Origin: Actinomadura roseirufa
GTDB lineage: Bacteria; Actinomycetota; Actinomycetes; Streptosporangiales; Streptosporangiaceae
NCBI RefSeq assembly: GCF_900659635.1
Contig: NZ_CAACVB010000002.1
Coordinates: 1-64,000 of the forward strand
Length of the DNA stretch: 64,000 nt
Direction of reading: 5' to 3'
Made by a program: the position numbers and the translations under genes. Positions 52,993 through 62,190 of this stretch are shown piece after piece; positions within the stretch are counted from its first letter, which is position 1; each line of letters begins with the position of its first letter. The notes below the pieces were generated by a model. That model was not told the origin of the DNA and ran no database searches. It was given only the letters and a program-made list of their open reading frames with translations.

Positions 52993-54348
52993 GTGAGATC
53001 ACTGACCCACCCCCGCAGAGCAGGCCGGATCGCCGCCGTCACGGCGGCCGGAGCGCTGCTCGTGTCCGCGTGCGCGCCGAGCGCGACGTCCGAGGCGGAC
53101 AGGCCGGCGAAGCCGGTCAACACCGACATCGGTGCCAAGCCCGTCACGCTGACGCTGCTCGTCACCAGCGGCACGGACGTGCCGTTCTTCACGGCGCTCG
53201 GCAAGCTGTTCCACGCCGAGCACGACAACGTCACCGTCAAGGTGACCAGCCAGGACTACGGTGCGCTGACCACCAACATCGCGCATGTCCTCACCGGCGG
53301 CAACGTGCCCGACCTGGTCCGGGTCCCGCAGTTCGGCAACCTGGTCAACAATCGCCTCCTGACGAATCTCGACCCCTACGCGAAGGTCTACGGCTGGGAC
53401 GGCTGGCCCCAATCGCAGTTCGCCTCGACCCGTGTCGCGGCCGACGGCAAACAGCGCGGAACGGGGTCGCTGTACGGCGCCGGTCCGGGCTTCGGCCTCA
53501 CCGGCGTCTACTACGACAAGACGCTCGCGCAACGGATCGGGATGTCGCGGCCACCGGCGACCGTCGCCGAGTTCGAGGGGCTCCTCGCCAAGGCCAAGGA
53601 CGCCGGGCTGCAGCCGATCATGATCAACGGCAAGGACGGGGGAACCGTGTACCCGTTGCAGAACCTGCTGATGGACGATGCGGCCAAGGCGCGGGCCGTC
53701 CAGGACTGGAACTTCGCCAAGCCCGGCGCGAACATCAACACTCCGGCCATGGTGTCGGCCGCCACCACGCTGCGCCGCTGGGCACAGGACGGTTACCTGC
53801 CGGCCGACGTGAACACCATCGACCAGACCCGGGCGCCCGCCGAGTTCCTCAAGGGCAAGTCCGTCTTCTTCCCCAGCGGGAACTGGCAGGCTCCCGGGCT
53901 GGACAAGGCCGGTCAGGGCAAGGTCGGCTTCTTCTTGTTCCCGCCCGGCGAGGCCGGTGGTTCCTCCTGGGCGATGACCGCCGCCGCCAACCTCGGGATC
54001 CCGGCGAAGTCGTCCCACGCCGACGTCGCCGCCGCATTCCTCGACTTCGTCCAGACCGACCCGCGAGCCCGGCAGGACACGGTGACCCTGGGCGGTCTCG
54101 TCCCGGCGGGGCCGGTGAACGCCGCCGTCCCGGCCGCACCGGCCGGATCGGCCGTCGCCGCGACCGTCACGGCGTTCCAGTCCCTGCTCAAGAGCGACGG
54201 GCTGGTGGGGTTCATGGCCGACGCCACCGCGTCGATCAACGTGAACACCCTGCTGCCGCAGACGCAGCTGCTGCTCAGCGGCAAGACGTCGCCGACGGCG
54301 TTCGCGGCCAAGGTCCAGGGCGACTATGAGCGCGATCTCGGGCGCTGA
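52993..54348 (+). CDS. Carbohydrate ABC transporter substrate-binding lipoprotein
   Basis: A lipoprotein signal (RRAGRIAAVTAAGALLVSAC, lipobox VSAC) precedes a family 1 solute-binding protein of about 425 residues (VTLTLLVTSGTDVPFFTALG; GKSVFFPSGNWQAPGLDKAG; AMTAAANLGIPAKSSHADVA). It captures a sugar or oligosaccharide outside the cell for the two permeases that follow. AAGGGAA precedes the GTG. No ATPase gene is present, so a shared MsiK-type ATPase encoded elsewhere is expected, as is common in actinomycetes. Confidence 0.87.
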   Translation: MRSLTHPRRAGRIAAVTAAGALLVSACAPSATSEADRPAKPVNTDIGAKPVTLTLLVTSGTDVPFFTALGKLFHAEHDNVTVKVTSQDYGALTTNIAHVLTGGNVPDLVRVPQFGNLVNNRLLTNLDPYAKVYGWDGWPQSQFASTRVAADGKQRGTGSLYGAGPGFGLTGVYYDKTLAQRIGMSRPPATVAEFEGLLAKAKDAGLQPIMINGKDGGTVYPLQNLLMDDAAKARAVQDWNFAKPGANINTPAMVSAATTLRRWAQDGYLPADVNTIDQTRAPAEFLKGKSVFFPSGNWQAPGLDKAGQGKVGFFLFPPGEAGGSSWAMTAAANLGIPAKSSHADVAAAFLDFVQTDPRARQDTVTLGGLVPAGPVNAAVPAAPAGSAVAATVTAFQSLLKSDGLVGFMADATASINVNTLLPQTQLLLSGKTSPTAFAAKVQGDYERDLGR

Positions 54349-54387
54349 GGCACCCGGCGATTCGGTTCGGTCCTATCAGGAGGCGCA

Positions 54388-55371
54388 ATGCCGACGATCT
54401 CCAATCCGCCCGGGACGCGCCGGACCTCGACCACGTCGGTCCCGCCGAGCACGACGACCCCCGGCGAACGCCCCGTGCCCGGCGAACCGGGCCGGCGTCC
54501 CCGGCGAGCCGGGGCCCGGCGATGGAGCGCGCTGCTCTGGGTGGCACCGGCGTTCGGAATGTACGCGGTGTTCGTGCTGTACCCGCTGTTCCAGTCGGTG
54601 CAGTACTCCTTCTACGACTGGGACGGCGTCGGCACCGCCACGCCCGCGGGGCTGGACAACTGGAAGGCGCTCGTCACCCAGGCGGAGCTTCTGCGGTCCG
54701 TCGAGCACGCCTTCGTCCTGATCGTGTTCTATACGGTGCTGCCGGTCGGACTCGGCCTGGTCGCGGCGACGCTCATCCGGGAGCTCAGGCCGGGCCCGTT
54801 CAACACCGTCGCCCGGGTGGTCCTCTTCGTCCCCCAGGTGCTGCCGCTCGTCGCGGCCGGCATCGCCTGGACGTGGATGTACTCCTCGGACGGGCTCGTC
54901 AACCAGATCCTGCGGGCGTTCGGCCTCGGCGCGCACACGCGGGACTGGCTCGGCGACTTCACGTTCGCCCTCCCCGCCGTCGGCGTGATCGGCGTCTGGG
55001 TGATGCTCGGCTTCTGCACGGTGCTGATGCTCGCCGGCATCGGCAAGATCGACCCGTCCCTGTACGAGGCCGCCCGGCTGGACGGCGCGGGACGGCTCCG
55101 CGAGTTCCTCGCCGTGACGCTGCCCGGACTGCGTCGGGAACTCGTCGTCTGCACCACCTTCACCATGATCGCCGCCCTGGCCAGCTTCGACGTGATCCAG
55201 ATCTCGACCCAGGGAGGACCCGGCTACCAGACGATGGTCCCCGGCGTGGAGATCTACCGGCTCACCTTCCTCCAGCAGCACGTCGGCCAGGCGTCCGCGC
55301 TGGCGGTGTTCCTGGCCGTCCTGGTCCTCGTCGTCATCTGGCCGATCCAGCGCCTGGGGAGGGAGAAGTGA
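54388..55371 (+). CDS. Carbohydrate ABC transporter permease (MalF/UgpA type)
   Basis: About six membrane helices follow a Pro-rich N-terminal tail of about 50 residues. The ABC permease EAA loop is visible in YEAARLDGAGRLREFLAVTL, and the region VARVVLFVPQVLPLVAAGIA is typical of the UgpA branch. AGGAGG lies 4 nt before the ATG. The stop overlaps the second permease start (GTGA). It forms the heterodimeric channel with the next gene product. Confidence 0.9.
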   Translation: MPTISNPPGTRRTSTTSVPPSTTTPGERPVPGEPGRRPRRAGARRWSALLWVAPAFGMYAVFVLYPLFQSVQYSFYDWDGVGTATPAGLDNWKALVTQAELLRSVEHAFVLIVFYTVLPVGLGLVAATLIRELRPGPFNTVARVVLFVPQVLPLVAAGIAWTWMYSSDGLVNQILRAFGLGAHTRDWLGDFTFALPAVGVIGVWVMLGFCTVLMLAGIGKIDPSLYEAARLDGAGRLREFLAVTLPGLRRELVVCTTFTMIAALASFDVIQISTQGGPGYQTMVPGVEIYRLTFLQQHVGQASALAVFLAVLVLVVIWPIQRLGREK

Positions 55372-56189
55372 GGACGTCCACCGCGCAGCGCGTCACCCGC
55401 ACCGGCATCCTGCTCGCGCTGATGCTGTTCGCGATCGTGCCGCTGCTCAGCATGTTCACCACCGCCCTCGCGGAACCGGGCAGCCCCCCGCAGGGACTCA
55501 GCTGGCCGGCCCACCCGCACTGGCGCAACTTCCTCGACGCGTGGAACTCGGCGAACCTCCTCGCCCTGTTCCGTTCCAGCGCGCTGATCGTGCTGGGCGT
55601 CGTCCCGGCCACGGTCGCGATGGCCACCGCCGCGGGCTATGCGCTCGCCCAGCTGAAAGTGCCCGGCGGAAAGGCGATCTACACCGTATTGATCGTCGGC
55701 CTGACCCTGCCGGTCGAGGCGCTCATCACCCCGCTCTACTACGACCTCCGGAGCATGGGCCTGCTGGGGACGCGGCCGGCGATCGTCCTGCCGCTCATCG
55801 GGCTGCTGATGCCGTTCGGCGTCTTCTGGATGCGGGCCCACTTCCTCGGCGCCGAGACGGCGCTCACCGAGGCGGCGAAGATCGACGGCGCCGGCACCTG
55901 GCAGATCTTCCGCCGCGTCCACCTGCCGCTGGCCACCCCCGCCCTGTCCGCGCTGTCGGTCCTGTTCTTCCTCGCCACCTGGAACCAGTACCTGCTGCCG
56001 CTCGTCCTCGTCGACGACCCGGCGAAGCGCACGGTCGCCGGGGGACTCGGCGCCTTCCAGGGCCAGTACGGCACCGACATCGTCCTGCTCTGCGCCGGAT
56101 CACTGCTGATCATTCTGCCCTCGCTGGTGATCTTCCTGGTGTTCCAGCGCAACTTCGTCAAGGCACTGCTGCAAGGGGCCGTCAAGTAA
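55368..56189 (+). CDS. Carbohydrate ABC transporter permease (MalG/UgpE type)
   Basis: The 273-residue protein has six helices, the EAA loop TEAAKIDGAGTWQIFRRVHL, and TAAGYALAQLKVPGGKAIYT typical of UgpE/LacG permeases. GTG at 55368 with GGGAG upstream overlaps the first permease gene. The GH15 gene follows after 90 nt in the same direction, suggesting import and intracellular hydrolysis of a glucoside such as trehalose or maltose-type sugar. Confidence 0.9.
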   Translation: MRTSTAQRVTRTGILLALMLFAIVPLLSMFTTALAEPGSPPQGLSWPAHPHWRNFLDAWNSANLLALFRSSALIVLGVVPATVAMATAAGYALAQLKVPGGKAIYTVLIVGLTLPVEALITPLYYDLRSMGLLGTRPAIVLPLIGLLMPFGVFWMRAHFLGAETALTEAAKIDGAGTWQIFRRVHLPLATPALSALSVLFFLATWNQYLLPLVLVDDPAKRTVAGGLGAFQGQYGTDIVLLCAGSLLIILPSLVIFLVFQRNFVKALLQGAVK

Positions 56190-56279
56190 CGGGCCCGGCC
56201 CGTGGAGGCCCCGAGAGGCGCCTCGTCCCCCCTTCGCCCCGCACCCATCTCGCATGACACCATCCGGAGGCAGCGCCGC

Positions 56280-58652
56280 ATGAGCGCAACCTTGGACCCG
56301 AGGGGTCCCCACCACCCGTCCCCGCGGGAGCCGATCGCGGTCGAGGACGGCCCGCGCGACCCCGAACTGGCGGCTGCCGTGCGTCGCATAGCCCGCGTCC
56401 CCCGGCTGCTGGTGGCCTGCGCCTATGACGGCGTCCTCAGCCCGCCCGGCACCGATCGGGGCCAGGCCGTCGCGTCCCCCGAGGCCGTCGCGACCCTGCG
56501 GCTCCTCGCGGCGCTGCCGGACACCTCGGTCGCCGTGATGTCCGGCCGTCCGCTGGGCGAACTGGCCACGCTGTCGCGGCTGCCCGCCGAGGTGCACCTC
56601 ATCGCCGGCCACGGCGTCGAGCACACCCTCGGACCCGCGCTGATCTACACGGACACCGGCGGCGCCCTCGACGCCCTGCGCGCCCAGACCTCCGCCGGGG
56701 CGGTGCTGTTCATCGGCGACGGCCACGCCGACGCGGAGGTGTTCGCGCGGCTGAACGGCCCGGACCTCGGCATCGACACCACCGGCGCCACCGGCGAGCC
56801 CGACGCCACGGCGGTCGTCGCGCTGGGGCTGCTGGAGCGAACCCGCCGCCGGTGGCTGCACGGAGAGCCGGCCGTCCCCATCGAACGTCACTCCCTGCTG
56901 TCCGACCGGCGCACGGTCGCGCTCCTCGCCCCCGACGCCACCGTCACCTGGCTGTGCCATCCCCGGCCCGACTCGCCCAGCTTGTTCGGGCACCTGATCG
57001 GGGGCGCCGCCGCCGGACGCCTGACCACCGGCCCCCACCGCGGTGGCCTGCCCCTGGGCCAGCGCTACCGGACCGCCACGATGACCCTTGAGACCCGGTG
57101 GCCCGGACTGACCGTCACCGACTGGCTGGAGTCGGACGTCCCGGACGATCCGGCCGGTCACACGGACGTGACGGGCACCACCACCCTTGTGCGGGTGCTG
57201 TCCGGTACGGGCACGGCCCAGGTGGAATTCGCCCCGCGCCCGGAATTCGGCCAGATCGACGTCCAGCTCGTGCCCCACCCCAACGGGCTGCTGGTGGCCG
57301 GTGCCGGTGAACGCGCCGCCCTCTACTCACCGCAGGTCGACTGGATCGTCCGGCCCGATGAGGACGGCCACGACACCGCGCGCGCCGTCGTCGACCTCGC
57401 GGCGTGCGGCGGCGCCGTCACCCTCGAACTGCGCCTGGGCGAACATGATCTCCATCATCCGCCGGTCGACATCGAGAGCCGCCGGACGCGGGCCGAACGG
57501 CCATGGCGGGACTGGGCCGCCGGGCTGCGCCTGCCGACCTTCGCGCGCGCCGACGTCCTGCGCAGCGCCCTGACCCTGCGCGGTCTGTGCCACGCGCCGA
57601 CCGGAGCGATCCTGGCCGCCGCCACGACGTCCCTTCCCGAGGAGATCGGAGGCGTCCGGAACTGGGACTACCGGTACTGCTGGCTGCGCGACGCCGCGAT
57701 GACGGCCCGCACCCTGGCCGACCTCGGCAGCCTCCACGAGGCCGAGGACCTGCTGCGCTGGACCGGCGACCTGATCGCGGCCACCGGCGGCCACCCCGAA
57801 CGCCTGCACCCCCTCTACACCCTGGACGGCCGGCACCTGGGCCCCGAAGCGGTCATCGAGACCCTGCCCGGCTATGCCGGCTCCCGGCCCGTCCGCGTCG
57901 GGAACCTCGCCGATCGCCAGCTGCAACTCGACATCTTCGGCCCCGTGACCGACCTGATCGCCGCCGTGGCCGACGCCCGCGGCGGCATCGGGGACGAGGA
58001 GTTCGCCATCGTCGAGGCCGCGGTCCAGGCCGTCCGGCGACGCTGGCGCGAGCCCGACCACGGGCTGTGGGAGGCCCGGCTGCCCCGGCGCCACCACGTC
58101 TACTCCAAGGTGATGTGCTGGCTGGCGGTGGACCGCGCACTCCACATCGCGGCACGGCATCGCGGCCATGACCGTCCCGAGTGGCGACGGCTCCGCGACC
58201 AGATCGCCTCCGACGTCATCGAATACGGCTGGCATCCCGAGGTGAACGCCTACACCGTCGCCTACGGCCACTCCGACCTGGACGCCTCGTCCCTGTGGGT
58301 CGGGCTGTCCGGCCTGCTCGACCCCGACGACCCCAGGTTCCTGGCCACCGTCGAAAGAGTCGAAGCCGAGCTGCGCAGCGGTCCGGTCGTCTACCGCTAC
58401 CGCTGGGACGACGGACTGCCGGGCCGAGAGGGCGGCTTCCACCTGTGCACGGCCTGGCTGATCGAGGCATACCTCCGCACCGGCCGCCGCGACGACGCCG
58501 AAGAACTGTTCACCCAGATGCTCAACACCGCCGGTCCCACCGGCCTGCTCCCGGAGCAGTACGACCCACTGACCGAACGGGGTCTCGGCAACCACCCCCA
58601 GGCCTACAGTCACCTGGGCGTCATCCGCTGCGCACTCCTCCTGAACACCTGA
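56280..58652 (+). CDS. Trehalase-type GH15 glycoside hydrolase with degenerate trehalose-phosphatase domain
   Basis: Residues ~40-195 resemble the OtsB HAD domain (VAVMSGRPLGELATLSRL; HGVEHTLG; FIGDGHADAEVFARL), but motif I reads CAYDGVLSPP: the nucleophile Asp is replaced by Ala48, so this part is probably inactive. Residues ~205-790 are GH15: GGVRNWDYRYCWLRDAAMTA, HGLWEARLPRRHHVYSKVMC with Glu598 as likely acid, and PGREGGFHLCTAWLIEAYLR with Glu717 as likely base. Actinobacterial GH15 trehalases share this layout. It would split trehalose or a similar glucoside in the cytosol. GGAGG lies 9 nt before the ATG. Confidence 0.85.
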   Translation: MSATLDPRGPHHPSPREPIAVEDGPRDPELAAAVRRIARVPRLLVACAYDGVLSPPGTDRGQAVASPEAVATLRLLAALPDTSVAVMSGRPLGELATLSRLPAEVHLIAGHGVEHTLGPALIYTDTGGALDALRAQTSAGAVLFIGDGHADAEVFARLNGPDLGIDTTGATGEPDATAVVALGLLERTRRRWLHGEPAVPIERHSLLSDRRTVALLAPDATVTWLCHPRPDSPSLFGHLIGGAAAGRLTTGPHRGGLPLGQRYRTATMTLETRWPGLTVTDWLESDVPDDPAGHTDVTGTTTLVRVLSGTGTAQVEFAPRPEFGQIDVQLVPHPNGLLVAGAGERAALYSPQVDWIVRPDEDGHDTARAVVDLAACGGAVTLELRLGEHDLHHPPVDIESRRTRAERPWRDWAAGLRLPTFARADVLRSALTLRGLCHAPTGAILAAATTSLPEEIGGVRNWDYRYCWLRDAAMTARTLADLGSLHEAEDLLRWTGDLIAATGGHPERLHPLYTLDGRHLGPEAVIETLPGYAGSRPVRVGNLADRQLQLDIFGPVTDLIAAVADARGGIGDEEFAIVEAAVQAVRRRWREPDHGLWEARLPRRHHVYSKVMCWLAVDRALHIAARHRGHDRPEWRRLRDQIASDVIEYGWHPEVNAYTVAYGHSDLDASSLWVGLSGLLDPDDPRFLATVERVEAELRSGPVVYRYRWDDGLPGREGGFHLCTAWLIEAYLRTGRRDDAEELFTQMLNTAGPTGLLPEQYDPLTERGLGNHPQAYSHLGVIRCALLLNT

Positions 58653-58956
58653 AGCCTGCCCACAGAGGTCGGCCCGCGACGATGGCAGATGGGCGGCTCC
58701 GCATCGATCCAAATCGTACGACCGCAGGTCGTCAATCTTCTTGTCGTCATTCCCGATGTCTCCTCGCCGCCGGGCGAAGATCTCGGAGATCGGCGGCGGC
58801 CGGATCGGTGGCCACGTGAGGCCAGCGTTTGCCTCTCCCCGCCTCCATGTGTTGATTCGCCTTGTCGGCGCTGATTTGATCACTGTGGTGAAAGGGTGGC
58901 GATCTGGGACGACAATGGCCATCTTCGATTAGCGCACGCCATTCTCGGGAGACGTG
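58653..58956. other. Intergenic region before the methyltransferase gene
   Basis: About 300 nt without a gene. Bases 58840-58900 are lower in GC and may contain the methyltransferase promoter (TTGATT at 58853-58858 is a possible -35). An imperfect inverted repeat of CGCCGCC/GGCGGCG type lies at about 58767-58800 and may end the GH15 transcript. Confidence 0.4.
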
Positions 58957-59811
58957 ATGGCTGACCTGGCCAAGGAGTACTACCGCAGTAGAACCGATGC
59001 GATCATCGAAAGATTCGGGCCGGGGCCCCGGGTTCACTTCCACAACGGTTACATCGAGAAGCCCGGCGTGCCGCCCGAGGCCACTTTGGACGAGCTCCGC
59101 GACAGTATGAACGCCTTTCAGGAGAAAATGCTGAAATTCGCGACGGATCACTGGCGTTCCTTCGCCGACCTGTCGGGACGCGTCCTCGACGCGGGGTGCG
59201 GGCTGGGCGGCACGAGCATCTGGCTGGCCCAGAACTTCGGCGCCGACGTCACTTCGGTGACCAACGTCGCCGAGCACATCCCGCTGATCAACACCTTCGC
59301 CGCCCAAGCCGAGGTGGCCGAGCTGGTGCACCCCCACTGCAGCGACATCCACACATTCGCGGCGGACCCCGGCCGGTACGACGCCGTCGTGGCGCTGGAG
59401 GCGTCGTGCTTCTTCGACCGCCACCGCTGGTTCTCCATGCTGAGCTCGATGCTCCGGCCCGGCGGCCACGTTCTGATCGAGGACGTATTCCTCGGTGCCG
59501 AACCGGGGTGGAAGAATACCTTCGACGCGACCCATCACACCGATGTGGGGTCCGTCGAGGAATATCATCAGGCCGCCGACGCCGCGGGATTCCGCTTCAT
59601 CGGCGGCATCGACATCAGCTCGCACATGGCCGACTTCGCCGACTGGACGATCGCCTGGAATGCTCTGAGAGCCACCCAGCCAGGAGCGGATACCGAGGGG
59701 CTGAAAAGGGCCATCGAGGCACAGCGGGCACTTCAGCGTGTCACCGGACGCGAAGTCGACGGAATCCGGGGCCAACTCCTCGCCTACGAACTCGCGGCAC
59801 CCTCTCTCTGA
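58957..59811 (+). CDS. Class I SAM-dependent small-molecule methyltransferase
   Basis: The 284-residue protein has the SAM motif RVLDAGCGLGGTSIWLAQNF, VTSVTNVAEHIPLI (motif II region), YDAVVALEASCFFDRHRWFS and LRPGGHVLIEDVFLG. It belongs with sterol/tocopherol- or geranyl-diphosphate-type C- and O-methyltransferases. The N-terminal VHFHNGYIEKPGVPPEATLD is not part of the core fold. Start at ATG 58957 with GGGAG upstream; a GTG directly before it is an alternative. No neighbouring terpene or polyketide gene is present, so the substrate is unknown. Confidence 0.8.
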   Translation: MADLAKEYYRSRTDAIIERFGPGPRVHFHNGYIEKPGVPPEATLDELRDSMNAFQEKMLKFATDHWRSFADLSGRVLDAGCGLGGTSIWLAQNFGADVTSVTNVAEHIPLINTFAAQAEVAELVHPHCSDIHTFAADPGRYDAVVALEASCFFDRHRWFSMLSSMLRPGGHVLIEDVFLGAEPGWKNTFDATHHTDVGSVEEYHQAADAAGFRFIGGIDISSHMADFADWTIAWNALRATQPGADTEGLKRAIEAQRALQRVTGREVDGIRGQLLAYELAAPSL

Positions 59812-59869
59812 CCCGCTCAGGGCTCGAAGGGACCGGTGCCACGCCGCACCGCGGCTTCGAACTCCCGCC

Positions 59870-59901
59870 GGTGGACCGTCCCGCCGCCGTGGCGGTCCAC
59901 C
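59870..59901 (+). terminator. Stem-loop after the methyltransferase gene
   Basis: GGTGGACCG (59870-59878) pairs with CGGTCCACC (59893-59901), loop 14 nt, about 60 nt after the stop codon. It can serve the methyltransferase and the opposing pseudogene. Confidence 0.65.
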
Positions 59902-59949
59902 CCGAAGCGGCCGGACAGCGCTCAGCCCGTGCCACCCCACGGGCCGTGG

Positions 59950-60344
59950 TCAGGAGAAGTCGGCCTTGGCCATCAGGGCGAACAGTGCGTCGAGGAACTC
60001 GCCGTCCATGAACTTGGGCCATCTGCTTCTTGGTCGGTTCGGGGTCGAGGTCCTCGACGGTAGCGGGCGGCCCGCAAGGACGTCGGGCTGCTCGTCGGCG
60101 CCGTCGATGACGGCGCCCGAGGACAGGAACACGATCCGCTGCACACCGGCCTTGGTGGCCGCCTAGATCAGGGCGGTGGTATCCATGCCGTAGGGCAGGG
60201 CGAGGAAGACGGCGGTCACCCCGTCCAGCGCGGCGGGGAGCGTCCGGGGGACGGTCAGGTCGGCCTGAACGACCTCGACGCCGTCGGGCAGGGCGGCCTT
60301 GCCGGGAGTGCGGGTGAGCGCGCGGACACGGTGACCCTCGGCAG
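59950..60344 (-). pseudogene. NmrA-like NAD(P)-binding protein, truncated and stop-interrupted
   Basis: Reading the minus strand from 60344: LTAEGHRVRALTRTPGKAAL, VEVVQADLTVPRTLPAALDG, TAVFLALPYGMDTTALI, an in-frame TAG (60163-60165), then AATKAGVQRIVFLSSGAVID. This is the NmrA/NAD(P)H-binding fold, but the N-terminal GxTGxxG strand is missing, a stop interrupts the frame, and the C-terminal half is replaced by short, partly frame-shifted sequence. It begins immediately after the stop of the luciferase-like gene, so a deletion probably joined the two. Confidence 0.8.
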
Positions 60345-61394
60345 TCAGGTGAGGAGTTCCGCGAGCCGGGCCATCTCGGTGGGTGGGTCTATCACCGGCT
60401 GGATGAGGAGTTCGTCAACGCCGGCCTGTTCCAGAGTGCTGATGCGGGCGAGGAGTTCGGCGCGGGTGCCGACGAGGGCCAGGGTGTTCATCAGCGAGGG
60501 CAGGACCAGGTCCCGGTCCTGGGGTGCGATGCGTCCGAGGTAGTTGGGGTAGAGCTTGGTGTGCCTGTCCGGCGCGGTGGCGGTGGTGCCACGCCGGTCG
60601 AGGAGCCGCTGCACCGCCTCGCGTTCGGCGGGGCCGAGTTGCTCGACGAAGGCGGGCGTGTCGGCGGCGGTGTCGGCGGCGAAGGCCAGCAGCGACAGGA
60701 CGAGGTGGCCCGTCGCGTCCCGGGCCGCGTCGCGGTGCGGGTCCTCGCCGTCGTCGAGTATGTGCAGTGCGGTGACCACGTAGGAGTTCGCCGGGGAGTC
60801 GGGGACGCCGGGCGTGCGGCGGACGTCGTGCAACGCCTGCCACGCGGCGGGGTCCAGCAGGCCGAAGGAGATGAGGCCGGCGCCACGGCGGCCGGCGACG
60901 GCGGCGGCCTTCGGTCCCAGCGCGGCCACGACGAACTCGATCGGGTCGGTGGTGTTCACGTGAGCCCCGGCGTGCAGGAACCGGATGTCGCCGCCCCGGT
61001 CGCCCTCGCGGTACTCGGTCGAGCGTCCGGCGCACAGGTCTTGCAGTGCGGCGGTGAAGCTCTCCAGCGTGCCCGCCGTGGCCGGCCGCATGCCCAGGGT
61101 GCGCCGGGCGGTGTTTCCCGTGCCGACTCCGCAGATGATCCGGCCCGGGGCCAGGGCATTGAGGCCGGCGAACCCGGCGGCCGCGGCCGGGGCCGAGCGC
61201 AGCGCCGGTGAGGTCACGCCGATGCCGAGCCTGATGCGGCTGGTGGCCTTCGCGCACAATCCCAGGGCGATGAAGGGGTCACCGTGGACCATCGGGGTGT
61301 CGTTGACCCAGAAGCTGTGCAAGCCCAACTCCTCGGCCCGCACGGCGAGGTCCTCCACACCTGGGCGGGCGGTGACCACGACGCCTGTACGCAT
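60345..61394 (-). CDS. LLM-class F420-dependent oxidoreductase
   Basis: The luciferase-like TIM barrel of 349 residues shows AVRAEELGLHSFWVNDTPMV, TSRIRLGIGVTSPALRSAPA, LNALAPGRIICGVGTGNTAR (phosphate-binding region of F420 or FMN) and VDELLIQPVI. Actinomycete members usually use F420H2 to reduce unsaturated or carbonyl compounds. The C-terminus ends MARLAELLT exactly where an NmrA-like remnant begins, so the last residues may be a fusion junction. An Rv1155-like F420 protein elsewhere in the window fits an F420-producing host. Confidence 0.82.
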   Translation of the reverse strand: MRTGVVVTARPGVEDLAVRAEELGLHSFWVNDTPMVHGDPFIALGLCAKATSRIRLGIGVTSPALRSAPAAAAGFAGLNALAPGRIICGVGTGNTARRTLGMRPATAGTLESFTAALQDLCAGRSTEYREGDRGGDIRFLHAGAHVNTTDPIEFVVAALGPKAAAVAGRRGAGLISFGLLDPAAWQALHDVRRTPGVPDSPANSYVVTALHILDDGEDPHRDAARDATGHLVLSLLAFAADTAADTPAFVEQLGPAEREAVQRLLDRRGTTATAPDRHTKLYPNYLGRIAPQDRDLVLPSLMNTLALVGTRAELLARISTLEQAGVDELLIQPVIDPPTEMARLAELLT

Positions 61395-61560
61395 CAAACC
61401 CCCAAAGGCACAAGAACCGAATCGAACTCGCCCAGTCTGACGGCTCTGCGGCTCTGCGCTTATCTCCGCGCGCCAAGGAGTAAGCCGACAGGAGGCAAAG
61501 GTGCTTCAGGCGGCGTTTGACCGGTCGTACTGTCGAACCCATTGCCGAGGAGGAGGTCTA

Positions 61561-62124
61561 ATGCGCCGTGTCACCTATTCGATGAGCATGTCGCTTGACG
61601 GTTACATCGTCGGGCCGGACGGCGGCTTTGACTGGGAGGTTCCCGGCGAGGACGTCTTCCGCTACTGGATCGATGAGATACGCGAGGTCGGCGTCCACCT
61701 GCTGGGGCGACGGCTGTACGAGACGATGTTGTACTGGGAGACCGCCGACCGGGATCGTTCGCTCGACGACTCAGAGCTCGAATGGACCGCGCTGTGGAAC
61801 CCGCTGCCAAAAGTGGTGTTCTCCACCACGCTGGCGGAGGTTCAGGGCAATGCCCGCCTGGCCTCCGGTGGCCTGGCCGAGGAGATCGAGCGGTTGCGAG
61901 CCGAACCGGGGGAGGGCGACATCGCGATCGGCGGTGCGACTCTGGCCGCCGAGGCGGCCGCGTCGGATCTGATCGACGAGTACCGGACCATGGTCTACCC
62001 GGTGCTGGTCGGCGGCGGCATCCCGTTCTTCCCGCAGCAGGAGCGCCGGGTGGATCTCGAACTCGTCGAGACCCGCACCTTCAGCTCAAGAGTCGTCTAC
62101 CTCCGCTACCGCGTGGCGCGTTGA
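61561..62124 (+). CDS. Dihydrofolate reductase family protein (RibD C-terminal-like)
   Basis: The 187-residue protein starts MRRVTYSMSMSLDGYIVGPD and contains LLGRRLYETMLYWE, LPKVVFSTTLAEVQGNARLA, DIAIGGATLAAEAAASDLID and a C-terminal YRTMVYPVLVGGGIPFF. This is the RibD_C/YyaP-YwjB fold, which binds NADPH and reduces pterin- or pyrimidine-like or other small substrates. GAGGAGG is well placed before the ATG. A perfect hairpin follows. True folate function is unlikely, as the DHFR substrate residues are not evident. Confidence 0.85.
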   Translation: MRRVTYSMSMSLDGYIVGPDGGFDWEVPGEDVFRYWIDEIREVGVHLLGRRLYETMLYWETADRDRSLDDSELEWTALWNPLPKVVFSTTLAEVQGNARLASGGLAEEIERLRAEPGEGDIAIGGATLAAEAAASDLIDEYRTMVYPVLVGGGIPFFPQQERRVDLELVETRTFSSRVVYLRYRVAR

Positions 62125-62138
62125 AGTAACCACCGCGA

Positions 62139-62175
62139 CGCGCCCGGCCGTCCCATGTCGCCGCGGCCGGGCGCG
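62139..62175. terminator. 12-bp perfect terminator between convergent genes
   Basis: CGCGCCCGGCCG (62139-62150) pairs with CGGCCGGGCGCG (62164-62175), loop 13 nt. It lies between the DHFR-like gene and the secreted nuclease gene. Confidence 0.8.
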
Positions 62176-62190
62176 GTGCCGTGCGGCGGG

